Source of the DNA: Streptomyces lanatus
Lineage (GTDB): Bacteria > Actinomycetota > Actinomycetes > Streptomycetales > Streptomycetaceae
Direction of reading: 5' to 3'
NCBI RefSeq assembly: GCF_014655715.1
Contig: NZ_BNBM01000013.1
Coordinates: 217,854 to 281,853, forward strand
DNA: 64,000 nt
Below the pieces are notes generated by a model. It was not told where the DNA came from and made no database searches. It was given only the letters and a program-made list of their open reading frames with translations. The position numbers were made by a program, and so were the translations under genes. Positions 8,037-15,572 of the stretch are shown in pieces; position 1 is the stretch's first letter; every line of letters starts with the position of its first letter.

Positions 8037-8788
8037 TGGGCGACCGGCCTGAGGCGCAGGCCCTGCATACCGCCGTCGACGGCGAGGGCGGTGCCGGTGG
8101 TGGCGCCGGAGAGCGGGCTCGCGAGGTAGGCGACGGCGCCCGCGACCTCGGCGGCGGACACGAGTCGGCCGGTGGGCTGGCGGGCCTCAAGGGCGGCGCG
8201 TTCGGCGGCCGGGTCGGGAGCCTTGGACAGCAGTCGGCCGACCCAGGGGGTGTCGACCGTGCCGGGGTTGACGCAGTTGACGCGGATGCCCTCGCGGACG
8301 TGGTCGGCGGCCATGGCGAGGGTGAGCGAGTACACGGCGCCCTTGGTCGCGCTGTACAGCGCCCGCTGCGGGAGCCCCGCAGTCGCGGCGATGGAGCAGG
8401 TGTTGACGATGGCCGCGTGCGAGGACTCCCGAAGATGGGGCAGCGCGGCCCGTGCGACCCGCACCATGCCGATGACATTGACGTCCATGACCCGGTGCCA
8501 CTCGGCGTCGTCGTTGTCCTCGACCGTGCCCTCGGCGCCGATCCCGGCGTTGTTGACCACGACGTCCAGTCCGCCGAGCTCGGCGACGGCGGCGGCCACG
8601 GCCTCGCGCACCGAGGTGTCGTCGGTGACGTCGGCGCGGAAGGCGAGCAGCGGCTTGTCGACGGAGGACGGGTCCAGGTCGAGTACGGCGACCTGGGCGC
8701 CGCGTGCGGCGAGGAGTTCGGCCGTGGCCCGGCCGATGCCGGAGGCGCCTCCCGTCACCAGCGCCTTGAGACCGTCGAAGTCGCTCAT
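8033..8788 (-). CDS. SDR dehydrogenase, probable 2-keto-3-deoxy-L-fuconate dehydrogenase
   Basis: A 251-residue classical short-chain dehydrogenase. The TGGASGIG nucleotide-binding motif is at 12-19, NNAG at 79-82, the catalytic S132 in NTCSIA, and Y145 and K149 in YSATK. The C-terminus TALAVDGGMQG is typical. In the oxidative L-fucose pathway an SDR oxidises 2-keto-3-deoxy-L-fuconate to the 2,4-diketo acid, and this is the only SDR in the set. ATG 8788 was chosen because the Rossmann motif starts 12 residues later and the ATG overlaps the dehydratase stop by 4 bases. Confidence 0.86.
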   Translation of the reverse strand: MSDFDGLKALVTGGASGIGRATAELLAARGAQVAVLDLDPSSVDKPLLAFRADVTDDTSVREAVAAAVAELGGLDVVVNNAGIGAEGTVEDNDDAEWHRVMDVNVIGMVRVARAALPHLRESSHAAIVNTCSIAATAGLPQRALYSATKGAVYSLTLAMAADHVREGIRVNCVNPGTVDTPWVGRLLSKAPDPAAERAALEARQPTGRLVSAAEVAGAVAYLASPLSGATTGTALAVDGGMQGLRLRPVAQ

Positions 8789-10131
8789 GCCGCGTGCCCC
8801 TTCTCTGCGGTGGCCTTGAGGTCGGCGGCCCAGAAGGCGCCGTCCGGGAACGTGTACCGCGCGATCGACTCGGGCCGCATGGCCGCCGAGAAGCCCGGCG
8901 CGGTGGGTGCCATGTAGTGACCTTCCCTGATCACCACCGGATCGACGAAGTGGTCGTGCAGATGGTCGACGTACTCGATGACCCGGTCCTCGGTGGTGCC
9001 GGTGACGGCGACGTAGTCGAACATCGACAGGTGCTGGACGAGTTCGCACAGTCCGACACCGCCCGCGTGCGGGCAGACCGGGACGCCGAACTTGGCGGCG
9101 AGCAGCAGGATGGCGAGGTTCTCGTTGACGCCGCCGACGCGGGCCGCGTCGATCTGGACGATGTCGAGGGCGCCGGCCTGGAGGAGTTGCTTGAAGACGA
9201 CCCGGTTCTGTACGTGCTCGCCGGTGGCGACCTTGACCGGGGCGACGGCCTCGCGGATGGCGGCGTGGCCGAGGACGTCGTCGGGGCTGGTGGGCTCTTC
9301 GATCCAGTACGGGTCGAACTCCGCGAGGGCCTTGGTCCAGCGGATGGCCTCGGCCACGTCCCAGCGCTGGTTGGCGTCGATCGCCATGCGGATGTCCGGC
9401 CCGACGACCGAACGGGCGACGCGGCAGCGCCGTACGTCGTCCTCCAGGTCGGCGCCGACCTTCAGCTTGATCTGCCGGAAGCCGTCGGCGACGGCCTCGG
9501 CGGCGAGGCGGGTGAGCTTCTCGTCGTCGTAGCCGAGCCAGCCGGCGGAGGTGGTGTAGGCGGGGTAGCCGCGCTCAAGGAGCCGTGCGACGCGCTCCTG
9601 CGCGCCTTCGCGCCCCCGGTGCAGAAGGGCCAGCGCCTCCTCGGGCGTGAGGGCGTCGGTGAGGTACCGGAAGTCGATCTGACGGACGATCCACTCCGGG
9701 TCGGCGTCGGCGAGCAGCCGCCACAGGGGTTTGTCCGCCCGCTTGGCGGCGATGTCCCACACGGCGTTCATGACCGCGCCGATGGCCATGTGCATCACGC
9801 CCTTCTCGGGGCCGAGCCAGCGCAGCTGGCTGTCGCCGATCAGGTCGCGGTTGAGGGTCCCCGGGTCGGCGCACAGCTCCTCGACGGACCGGCCCACGAC
9901 ATGGCCGCGCAGCGCCTCGATCGCGGCGACCTGGATCTCGTTGCCCCGCCCGATGGTGAAGGTGAACCCGTGCCCCTCGTGCCCGTCCGCCGCGTCGGTG
10001 CGCAGCACGAGGTACGCGGCCGAGTAGTCGGGGTCCGGGTTCATCGCGTCGGAGCCGTCGAGCTCGCGCGAGGTGGGGAAGCGGATGTCGAAGGTGTCGA
10101 CCGCGGTGATGCGGGCGGGCGTCGAGGACAC
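8785..10131 (-). CDS. L-fuconate dehydratase (enolase superfamily)
   Basis: A 448-residue enolase-superfamily dehydratase of the mandelate racemase/fuconate dehydratase type. The base motif KLK is at 222-224. Metal ligands are D252 (IDANQRW), E278 (WIEEP) and E305 (TGEH), and the catalytic His is H355 in HAGGVGLCE. The N-terminus, with DIRFPTSRELDGSDAMNPD, is the capping domain that gives substrate specificity and matches fuconate dehydratases well. It is predicted to convert L-fuconate to 2-keto-3-deoxy-L-fuconate with Mg2+. GTG 10131 was chosen because AAAGG lies 8 bases upstream and homology starts at once. Confidence 0.92.
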   Translation of the reverse strand: MSSTPARITAVDTFDIRFPTSRELDGSDAMNPDPDYSAAYLVLRTDAADGHEGHGFTFTIGRGNEIQVAAIEALRGHVVGRSVEELCADPGTLNRDLIGDSQLRWLGPEKGVMHMAIGAVMNAVWDIAAKRADKPLWRLLADADPEWIVRQIDFRYLTDALTPEEALALLHRGREGAQERVARLLERGYPAYTTSAGWLGYDDEKLTRLAAEAVADGFRQIKLKVGADLEDDVRRCRVARSVVGPDIRMAIDANQRWDVAEAIRWTKALAEFDPYWIEEPTSPDDVLGHAAIREAVAPVKVATGEHVQNRVVFKQLLQAGALDIVQIDAARVGGVNENLAILLLAAKFGVPVCPHAGGVGLCELVQHLSMFDYVAVTGTTEDRVIEYVDHLHDHFVDPVVIREGHYMAPTAPGFSAAMRPESIARYTFPDGAFWAADLKATAEKGHAA

Positions 10132-10162
10132 GGAGTGCCTTTCGGTCGAGGGCAGGGGACGG

Positions 10163-11188
10163 TCAGTCCTGGGCGCGGCCCGTCGTGACACGGGCGATCA
10201 TGAGGGCGATCAGGATGATGCCGCCGTAGATGGCCTGGATCCAGAAGGACGGGACCTGGGCGAGGGTGAGCAGGTTCTGGACGACGCCCAGGAGGAGTAC
10301 GCCGGTCAGGGCGCCGAACATGGTGCCCCGGCCGCCGTCCAGGCTGATGCCGCCGATCACTGCCGCCGCGAACACGGTGAAGATCATGTTGTTGCCCTGG
10401 TTGGCGCTGATCGCGCCGACATAGCCCGTCTGGATGATGCCGCCGACGGCCGCGAGGGTGCCCGCCACGATGAACACGCCGAGCATCACGCGCTCGACCC
10501 GGATGCCGGCCGCGCGGGCCGCGTCCGCGTTGCCGCCGATGGCGTACAGGGCGCGCCCGATGCGGTGGTACCTGAGCACGAACCCGGCGATCGCGAAGGC
10601 CGCCGCCGCGAGCCACACCGACATCGGGACGCCGATGAAGGTGGTGGTGGCGAGGGAGTAGAAGCTGTCGGGCATCCCGAACAGCGTCTTGCCCTTGGTC
10701 GCGCCGACCAGCAGTCCGCGCAGCACGATCAGCATCGCGAGGGTCACGATGAACGCGTTGAGCTTGAACTTCACGACGAGGATGCCGTTGAAGGCACCGA
10801 CGGCCGCGCCCACGACCAGGATCGCCAGCAGGGACAATACGGCGGGGAGTTCGGTGCCCCAGCCGGACTGCGCGGCGGGCAGAACCAGGAGCGCCCCCAC
10901 CGCGGGCGCGATGCCGACGACCGATTCCAGCGACAGGTCGAACTTGCCGGTGATCAGGACCAGCGACTCGGCCAGCACGACCATCGCCAGCGCGGCGGAC
11001 GCGCCGAGGATCGAGATCAGGTTCCGCTCGGTGAGGAACGAGTCGTTGACCACCGCGCCCAGCACCATGAGCAGCAACAGGGCGGGGACCAGGGCGAGTT
11101 CGCGGGCGCGGCGGAGCAGGACCGTCCTGGCGGCACGGGCGTCCGGCACCTTCACGGGCAGGGCCGGTGGGGCCTTGGTGTCAGCCAT
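10163..11188 (-). CDS. Sugar ABC transporter permease (RbsC/MglC type), probable L-fucose importer
   Basis: A 341-residue inner-membrane permease of the branched-chain amino acid/ribose class. It has a cytoplasmic N-terminal tail of about 25 residues and about ten hydrophobic helices. The family signature region reads ALYAIGGNADAARAAGI, followed by AAAVIGGISLDGGRG. It pairs with the MglA-type ATPase whose gene overlaps it by 8 bases and with the lipoprotein binding protein further upstream. Its genes lie directly before the fucose enzymes in the same transcription unit, so L-fucose is the favoured substrate. Confidence 0.88.
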   Translation of the reverse strand: MADTKAPPALPVKVPDARAARTVLLRRARELALVPALLLLMVLGAVVNDSFLTERNLISILGASAALAMVVLAESLVLITGKFDLSLESVVGIAPAVGALLVLPAAQSGWGTELPAVLSLLAILVVGAAVGAFNGILVVKFKLNAFIVTLAMLIVLRGLLVGATKGKTLFGMPDSFYSLATTTFIGVPMSVWLAAAAFAIAGFVLRYHRIGRALYAIGGNADAARAAGIRVERVMLGVFIVAGTLAAVGGIIQTGYVGAISANQGNNMIFTVFAAAVIGGISLDGGRGTMFGALTGVLLLGVVQNLLTLAQVPSFWIQAIYGGIILIALMIARVTTGRAQD

Positions 11189-12695
11189 GGTGGTCCACTC
11201 CTTCGATGGAGGCGATCAGCTCGTGGTCGCGCCAGCCCGCCGGGTGCTCGGCGACGACACGGCCGTGGAACAGGACGAGGACGCGGTCGCAGCGGCGCAG
11301 GTCGTCGAGTTCGTCGGAGACGACCAGTACGGCGATGCCGTCCTCACGGGCGCTGTCCACGCGGGCCAGCAGGGACTCCTTGGACTTCACGTCGACCCCG
11401 GCCGTGGGGTTGATCAGCACCAGGAGCCGGGGTTCGGAGGCGAGGGCGCGGGCCATGACGACCTTCTGCGCGTTGCCGCCGGACAGGTCGGAGACGGGCT
11501 GGTCGGGGCCCTCGGTGTGGATGTCGAGTCGCTCGATCAACGCCGTCGCGAAGCCACGCTTGCGTTCGGTGCCGACGAAGCCGAAGCGGCCCAGCCGGTC
11601 CAGGACGCTCATGGTGGCGTTGTCGCCGATGCTCATACCGGAGACCAGGCCCTGGTCGTGCCGGTCGCGGGGCACGCAGGCCACGCCCGCTTTCAGAGCC
11701 GCCTGCACATCCCCGAACGGCAGCCGCGCACCGCCCAGTTGAGCGGTCCCGCCGGTCGGGGTGTGCAGTCCCGCGAAGGACTCGGCGAGTTCCACCTTGC
11801 CGCTGCCGCTGATCCCGGCGAGCCCGACGACCTCGCCGCTGCGGACGGTGAGGTCGATGTCCTGGTACGCCGGTGAGGTGAGCCCGCGTGCTTCCAGCAG
11901 CACGGGGGCGTCATGGTCGACGTCCCTCGGGTCCACGGCCTGCTCGGCGATGGCCTCAAGGGACTCCCCCGCCATGGCCTCCACCAGGGCCCGGCGCGGG
12001 AGTTCGGCGACCGGGGCGGTGGTGATCCAGCGGGCGTCACGCAGGACGGTGACGGTCTGGCAGACCTCGTACACCTCCTGGAGGTGGTGCGAGATGAACA
12101 GGAAGGTGACACCGGAGTCCTGGAGCGTCCGCATCCGCGTGAACAGCCGCTCGATCTCCCGCTTGTCGAGCTGTGCGGTGGGCTCGTCGAGGATGATGAA
12201 GCGGGCGCCGAAGCTCAACGCCCGGGCGATCTCCACCATTTGGCGGTCCTCGACCTTGAGTTCGGAGGTGCGGGCCTCGGGGTCGACGTGCACGTCCCAG
12301 GTGGCGAGGAGGTCGGCGGCCTCGGTCCGCAGCTTGCGCCAGCTGATGAAGCCGCGTTGGAGCGGCTGCCGGTTGATGTACAGGTTCTCGGCGACCGTCA
12401 GCTCGGGGACGACAGTGGGCTTCTGGTAGACGCAGGCCACCTTGCGACGCCAGGCGTCACGGTCGGCCAGCGGGGGCGCGGGCTCGCCGTCGAAGCGGAC
12501 CTCGCCCTCGTCGGCGGCCTGGAGCCCGGTGAGGATCTGGACCAGGGTCGACTTGCCGGCGCCGTTCCGGCCGACGAGGGCGTGCGACTCGCCGGGCAGG
12601 ACGGTGAGCCGTCCGTCGGCGAGGGCGGTGGTGGGGCCGTAGCGCTTGACGATGTCCCGCGCCTCAACGAGTGGCGTGATCACGGACGTACTCAT
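11181..12695 (-). CDS. Sugar ABC transporter ATP-binding protein with two ABC domains (MglA/RbsA type)
   Basis: A 504-residue protein with two fused nucleotide-binding domains. Domain 1 has a full Walker A (GRNGAGKST), a Q-loop (VYQKPT) and Walker B with LDEPTAQLD. Domain 2 has a weaker Walker A (GISGSGKVEL), signature LSGGNAQK and a degenerate Walker B with INPTAGVDV in place of DEPT, as is usual in MglA-type proteins. It energises uptake by the partner permease. ATG 12695 overlaps the binding-protein stop by 4 bases. Confidence 0.92.
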   Translation of the reverse strand: MSTSVITPLVEARDIVKRYGPTTALADGRLTVLPGESHALVGRNGAGKSTLVQILTGLQAADEGEVRFDGEPAPPLADRDAWRRKVACVYQKPTVVPELTVAENLYINRQPLQRGFISWRKLRTEAADLLATWDVHVDPEARTSELKVEDRQMVEIARALSFGARFIILDEPTAQLDKREIERLFTRMRTLQDSGVTFLFISHHLQEVYEVCQTVTVLRDARWITTAPVAELPRRALVEAMAGESLEAIAEQAVDPRDVDHDAPVLLEARGLTSPAYQDIDLTVRSGEVVGLAGISGSGKVELAESFAGLHTPTGGTAQLGGARLPFGDVQAALKAGVACVPRDRHDQGLVSGMSIGDNATMSVLDRLGRFGFVGTERKRGFATALIERLDIHTEGPDQPVSDLSGGNAQKVVMARALASEPRLLVLINPTAGVDVKSKESLLARVDSAREDGIAVLVVSDELDDLRRCDRVLVLFHGRVVAEHPAGWRDHELIASIEGVDHHG

Positions 12696-13765
12696 TTGAC
12701 CGTGTTGCCCCAGAGCTTGGGGTCGTCGACGTTGTCCTTGGTGACCAGCGGGGCGGGCAGCTGGTCCTCCAGGATGCCGCTGGGCAGCTTGACGATCGTG
12801 GAGTCGTGGTCGGTCGGGCCGGGCTTGAAGGTCTTCCCCTCCATCGCCGCCTTGATGTAGTACATGCCGTACTTGGCGTACAGGTCGGCGGGCTGGGAGA
12901 CGGTCGCGTCGATCTCGCCCTTGCGGATGGCGTCGTACTCCTGCGGGATGCCGTCGTTGGAGACGATCGTGATGTGCCCGTCCTGCCCGGCCTTCTTCAG
13001 CATGCCCTTGGACTTCAGGGTCTGGATGGTCGGCGCGAGGTAGACGCCGCCGGCCTGCATGTAGATGCCCTTGATGTCGGGGTTGGCGTTCAGGAGGGTG
13101 TCCAGCTTGGAGGCCGCGGTGTCGGACTCCCACTTGGCGGGGATCTCCAGGACCTTCAGCTTGGGGAAGTTCTTCTTCACACAGGCCCGGAACGCCTCGG
13201 AGCGGTCACGGCCGTTGACGGACGCCAGATCGCCCATGATCTGCACGACCTTGCCGGAGGGGATCTGCTCGCCGAGGTACTGGCAGGCCTTCTCGCCGTA
13301 CGCCACGTTGTTGGCGCGCACCACCATCGCGACCTTGCCCTTGTCGGGCGCCACGTCCACGGCGACGACCGGCACGCCCTTGCGCTCGGCCTGGTCCAGG
13401 CCCGCCTCGATGGCGGCGCTGTCCAGCGGGGCCACGATCAGGCCCTTGACGCTCTGGTTGAGCTGGTTGTTGATGTCGGTGATCTGCTGGGAGGGGTCGC
13501 TGTTGGAGTTGACCGTCTTGAGCGCGTCGACCCCTTCGGAGTCGGCCATCTTCGGCACATAGTCGTTGTACGACTGCCAGAACGGCGAGGTCAGCAGGGG
13601 CAGGATCACCCCGACCTTGCCGGTCCCGCCACCGCCTCCGGTACCGGAGGCGCCGGTGTCCTTGGTGCTGCCGCAGGCGGCGAGCACCAGCGAGGCGCCG
13701 ACGGCCAGGGCCATCGCGCCGACGATCCTTGACCTGTTCTGCTTCCGCGCTGTTCTGCCGGGCAT
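12692..13765 (-). CDS. Sugar-binding lipoprotein of ABC importer, probable L-fucose binder
   Basis: A 357-residue periplasmic-binding-protein type I lipoprotein. Basic residues are followed by a hydrophobic stretch and the lipobox LAAC, then a Gly/Ser-rich linker. The mature part starts KVGVILPLLTSPFW and contains QITDINNQLNQSVKG and VVAVDVAPDKG, typical of ribose/galactose-type binding proteins. ATG 13765 was chosen because GAGGAG lies 8 bases upstream; an ATG 15 bases earlier has no ribosome binding site. It is the first gene of the fucose operon and faces the GntR gene across a 177-base control region. Confidence 0.9.
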   Translation of the reverse strand: MPGRTARKQNRSRIVGAMALAVGASLVLAACGSTKDTGASGTGGGGGTGKVGVILPLLTSPFWQSYNDYVPKMADSEGVDALKTVNSNSDPSQQITDINNQLNQSVKGLIVAPLDSAAIEAGLDQAERKGVPVVAVDVAPDKGKVAMVVRANNVAYGEKACQYLGEQIPSGKVVQIMGDLASVNGRDRSEAFRACVKKNFPKLKVLEIPAKWESDTAASKLDTLLNANPDIKGIYMQAGGVYLAPTIQTLKSKGMLKKAGQDGHITIVSNDGIPQEYDAIRKGEIDATVSQPADLYAKYGMYYIKAAMEGKTFKPGPTDHDSTIVKLPSGILEDQLPAPLVTKDNVDDPKLWGNTVK

Positions 13766-13786
13766 CTGGCGGCTCCTCATTGAGCG

Positions 13787-13809
13787 GGTTCGAGCACTTG
13801 GTTCGAGCA
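13787..13809 (-). repeat. Two GGTTCGAGCA direct repeats in the leader of the fucose operon
   Basis: GGTTCGAGCA occurs at 13787-13796 and 13800-13809, 13 bases start to start, between the likely promoter and the ribosome binding site of the binding-protein gene. It may be an RNA or protein target, or chance; nothing else identifies it. Confidence 0.6.
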
Positions 13810-13886
13810 GATGCCCGCATATTTATCAGACCACTTCCGGGGAACAACACCCTCCGGTGGCAGATTTTCCGGTGTCGAGACCGTAT

Positions 13887-13897
13887 TGGTCGGACCA
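13887..13897. promoter_or_regulatory. Probable FadR/GntR-type operator between the fucose operon and its regulator
   Basis: TGGTCGGACCA is an inverted repeat with 5-base arms (TGGTC and GACCA) around one base. It fits the TnGTnnnACnA pattern bound by FadR-subfamily GntR proteins. It lies 46 bases upstream of the regulator GTG and 122 bases upstream of the importer ATG. A matching half site, ATCAGACCA at 13825-13833 (TGGTCTGAT on the other strand), sits beside an AT-rich stretch that is a promoter candidate for the importer. Repression of both directions and release by a fucose metabolite is the natural model. Confidence 0.6.
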
Positions 13898-13942
13898 CCT
13901 CGCTGGTTAGACTGCGGCGGCACCGGTGACAGGAGGAATGGC

Positions 13943-14650
13943 GTGAACGTGGACGAGACAGCCCCTCAGAAGGGCACCGTGACGCAGCGCGCCATCGAGC
14001 GGATCAAGGCGATGATCGCCGAGGGCCGCCTTGAGCCGGGCCAGCGGCTGCCGACCGAGCGGGATCTGGCGGCGCAGCTCGGGATCTCCCGCAGCTCGAT
14101 GCGCGAGGCGATCCGCGCGCTGACGGTGCTGGGCGTGCTGGAGGCCCGGCACGGTTCGGGTATCTTCGTCACCCAGCTGGAGGCGGGCGATCTGCTGGAG
14201 ACGTTCGGTGTGGTCGCCGATCTGTCCCGGGGCCCGCGTCTGGTGGAGCTCCTGGAGGTGCGGCGCATCCTGGAGTCGACGGCGACCGCGCTGGCGGCGG
14301 CGCGGATCACGCCGGACCAGCTGGCGGAGGTCGAGAAGCACCTCACCGCGATGAACGCCACGGAGGACCCGGAGGAGATCCTCGCCCACGACCTGGCCTT
14401 CCATCGCGAGATCGCGGCCGCCGCCGGCAACGACACCATGGCCGCGATCCTGGAGGGCCTGTCCTCACGCACCTTCCGCGCCCGAGTCTGGCGCGGCTAC
14501 CAGGAGGAGGGCGCCTTCACCCGCACCCGCCGCGAACACGCCGCGATCCACCGCGCCCTGGTGGCCCGCGATCCGGAGGCGGCACGGGCCGCGGCGGCGG
14601 CGCATGTGGGCGAGGTGGAGGAGTGGCTGCGGGCGCAGATCGGCGGCTGA
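13943..14650 (+). CDS. FadR-subfamily GntR transcriptional regulator, probable fucose operon repressor
   Basis: A 235-residue regulator. The N-terminal winged helix-turn-helix (about 14-80) has PTERDLAAQLGISRSSMREA and the wing RHGSGIFV. A C-terminal FCD helical domain (about 90-230) has metal-type residues in HDLAFHREIAAAAGN and HAAIHRAL. FCD domains commonly bind small carboxylates or sugar acids, so L-fuconate or a keto acid may be the inducer. GTG 13943 was chosen for AGGAGG 6 bases upstream. It is transcribed divergently from the fucose importer and catabolic genes. Confidence 0.88.
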   Translation: MNVDETAPQKGTVTQRAIERIKAMIAEGRLEPGQRLPTERDLAAQLGISRSSMREAIRALTVLGVLEARHGSGIFVTQLEAGDLLETFGVVADLSRGPRLVELLEVRRILESTATALAAARITPDQLAEVEKHLTAMNATEDPEEILAHDLAFHREIAAAAGNDTMAAILEGLSSRTFRARVWRGYQEEGAFTRTRREHAAIHRALVARDPEAARAAAAAHVGEVEEWLRAQIGG

Positions 14651-14658
14651 CAGTGGTG

Positions 14659-15474
14659 CTACGGCCGTACGTCGAAGTCGTGGGCGTCGCCGAGCCGCTC
14701 AAGTGACGTCTGCCCAGGAATGCCATTGGCGTCGTCGCCGCTGAATCCGCAGCGCCGCTGCCAGGCGGCGTACGCCGCGACGGTCGTCGTGCCGAAGTGG
14801 CCGTCGGCGAGCTCCGCCGCGAGGAGCCCCTCCGAGACGAGCGCCTTCTCCACGGTCTTCACCCCGGAGTACGACACGGGCGTGCCCGCCTCGGCCGGAT
14901 CACGCCGGGCCGCGGCGATCACCTTCGACACATCGACCACCCGCCGCGGCCCCGGAACAGTCGTGGAGCCACCGGGCCGCGGAGCGCCCTTCTCGACCCA
15001 CGCGTACAGATGCTTGCCCGGGCATTCCGTCGCGAAGCCGTCCCGGTGCCCCTTGATCTCCTGCCCGGCGCCATGGCGGCGCAGCAGTTCGATGCCGTCG
15101 CGGATCGCGCGCAGCATCGCCTCCGTCGGCTTGGTCAGCCCCTCGTCGCCGACGAGGCCGACGATCGCGTAGTGCGCGCGGTTGAGCGGCTGGTTGCCGT
15201 TGGCGCCGGTGCGTTTGCCGAGGCCGCGACCCTCCAGGAGGTGACCGTGCGGGCAGGCGCCGTAGTTGTAGGCGATGTCGGAGTAGTTCTCCTCCTTGTT
15301 CGCCAGATGGGATGCCCGCATCGCCTTCCATTCGGCGATGCAGAGGTCGTGGTCGTCGAGGAGCTTGACGCTCACCTTCGTGCCTTCGTAGTGGACCTTC
15401 ACGCCCTTGGCCGAGGCCTGCGCGGGTGCGGCGGACGCGGGCCAGCCGAGCTGGGCGCGGGTGACGAGCTTCAT
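14659..15474 (-). CDS. PGRP-type N-acetylmuramoyl-L-alanine amidase with C-terminal peptidoglycan-binding region
   Basis: A 271-residue predicted zinc amidase that would cleave the muramic acid-alanine bond of peptidoglycan. The amidase/PGRP domain (about 20-175) contains CPHGHLLEGRG, a middle HYAIVG, and GHRDGFATECPGKHLYAW, which supplies a zinc-type His and Cys. The C-terminal part (about 190-270) is helical with FGTTTVAAYAAWQRRCG, resembling a peptidoglycan-binding repeat. No signal peptide or membrane helix is visible, so export is unexplained; phage endolysins look similar. GGAGG lies 5 bases before ATG 15474. It converges with the GntR gene and ends 8 bases from it. No phage genes surround it. 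Confidence 0.85.
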   Translation of the reverse strand: MKLVTRAQLGWPASAAPAQASAKGVKVHYEGTKVSVKLLDDHDLCIAEWKAMRASHLANKEENYSDIAYNYGACPHGHLLEGRGLGKRTGANGNQPLNRAHYAIVGLVGDEGLTKPTEAMLRAIRDGIELLRRHGAGQEIKGHRDGFATECPGKHLYAWVEKGAPRPGGSTTVPGPRRVVDVSKVIAAARRDPAEAGTPVSYSGVKTVEKALVSEGLLAAELADGHFGTTTVAAYAAWQRRCGFSGDDANGIPGQTSLERLGDAHDFDVRP

Positions 15475-15572
15475 GAGTGCCTCCGGGACGCGAAGGGGAC
15501 GCCAGCATCCTTGAGTGTGCAAGTCATTGGCGTCCCCTCGCAGGACAAGCGCGTCGCCGTCCCCCGTCCGTG

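Noticed and set aside
14659..15474. Prophage remnant suggested by the endolysin-like amidase
   Set aside because: There is no integrase, attachment-site repeat, tRNA or structural phage gene nearby, and composition matches the surroundings.
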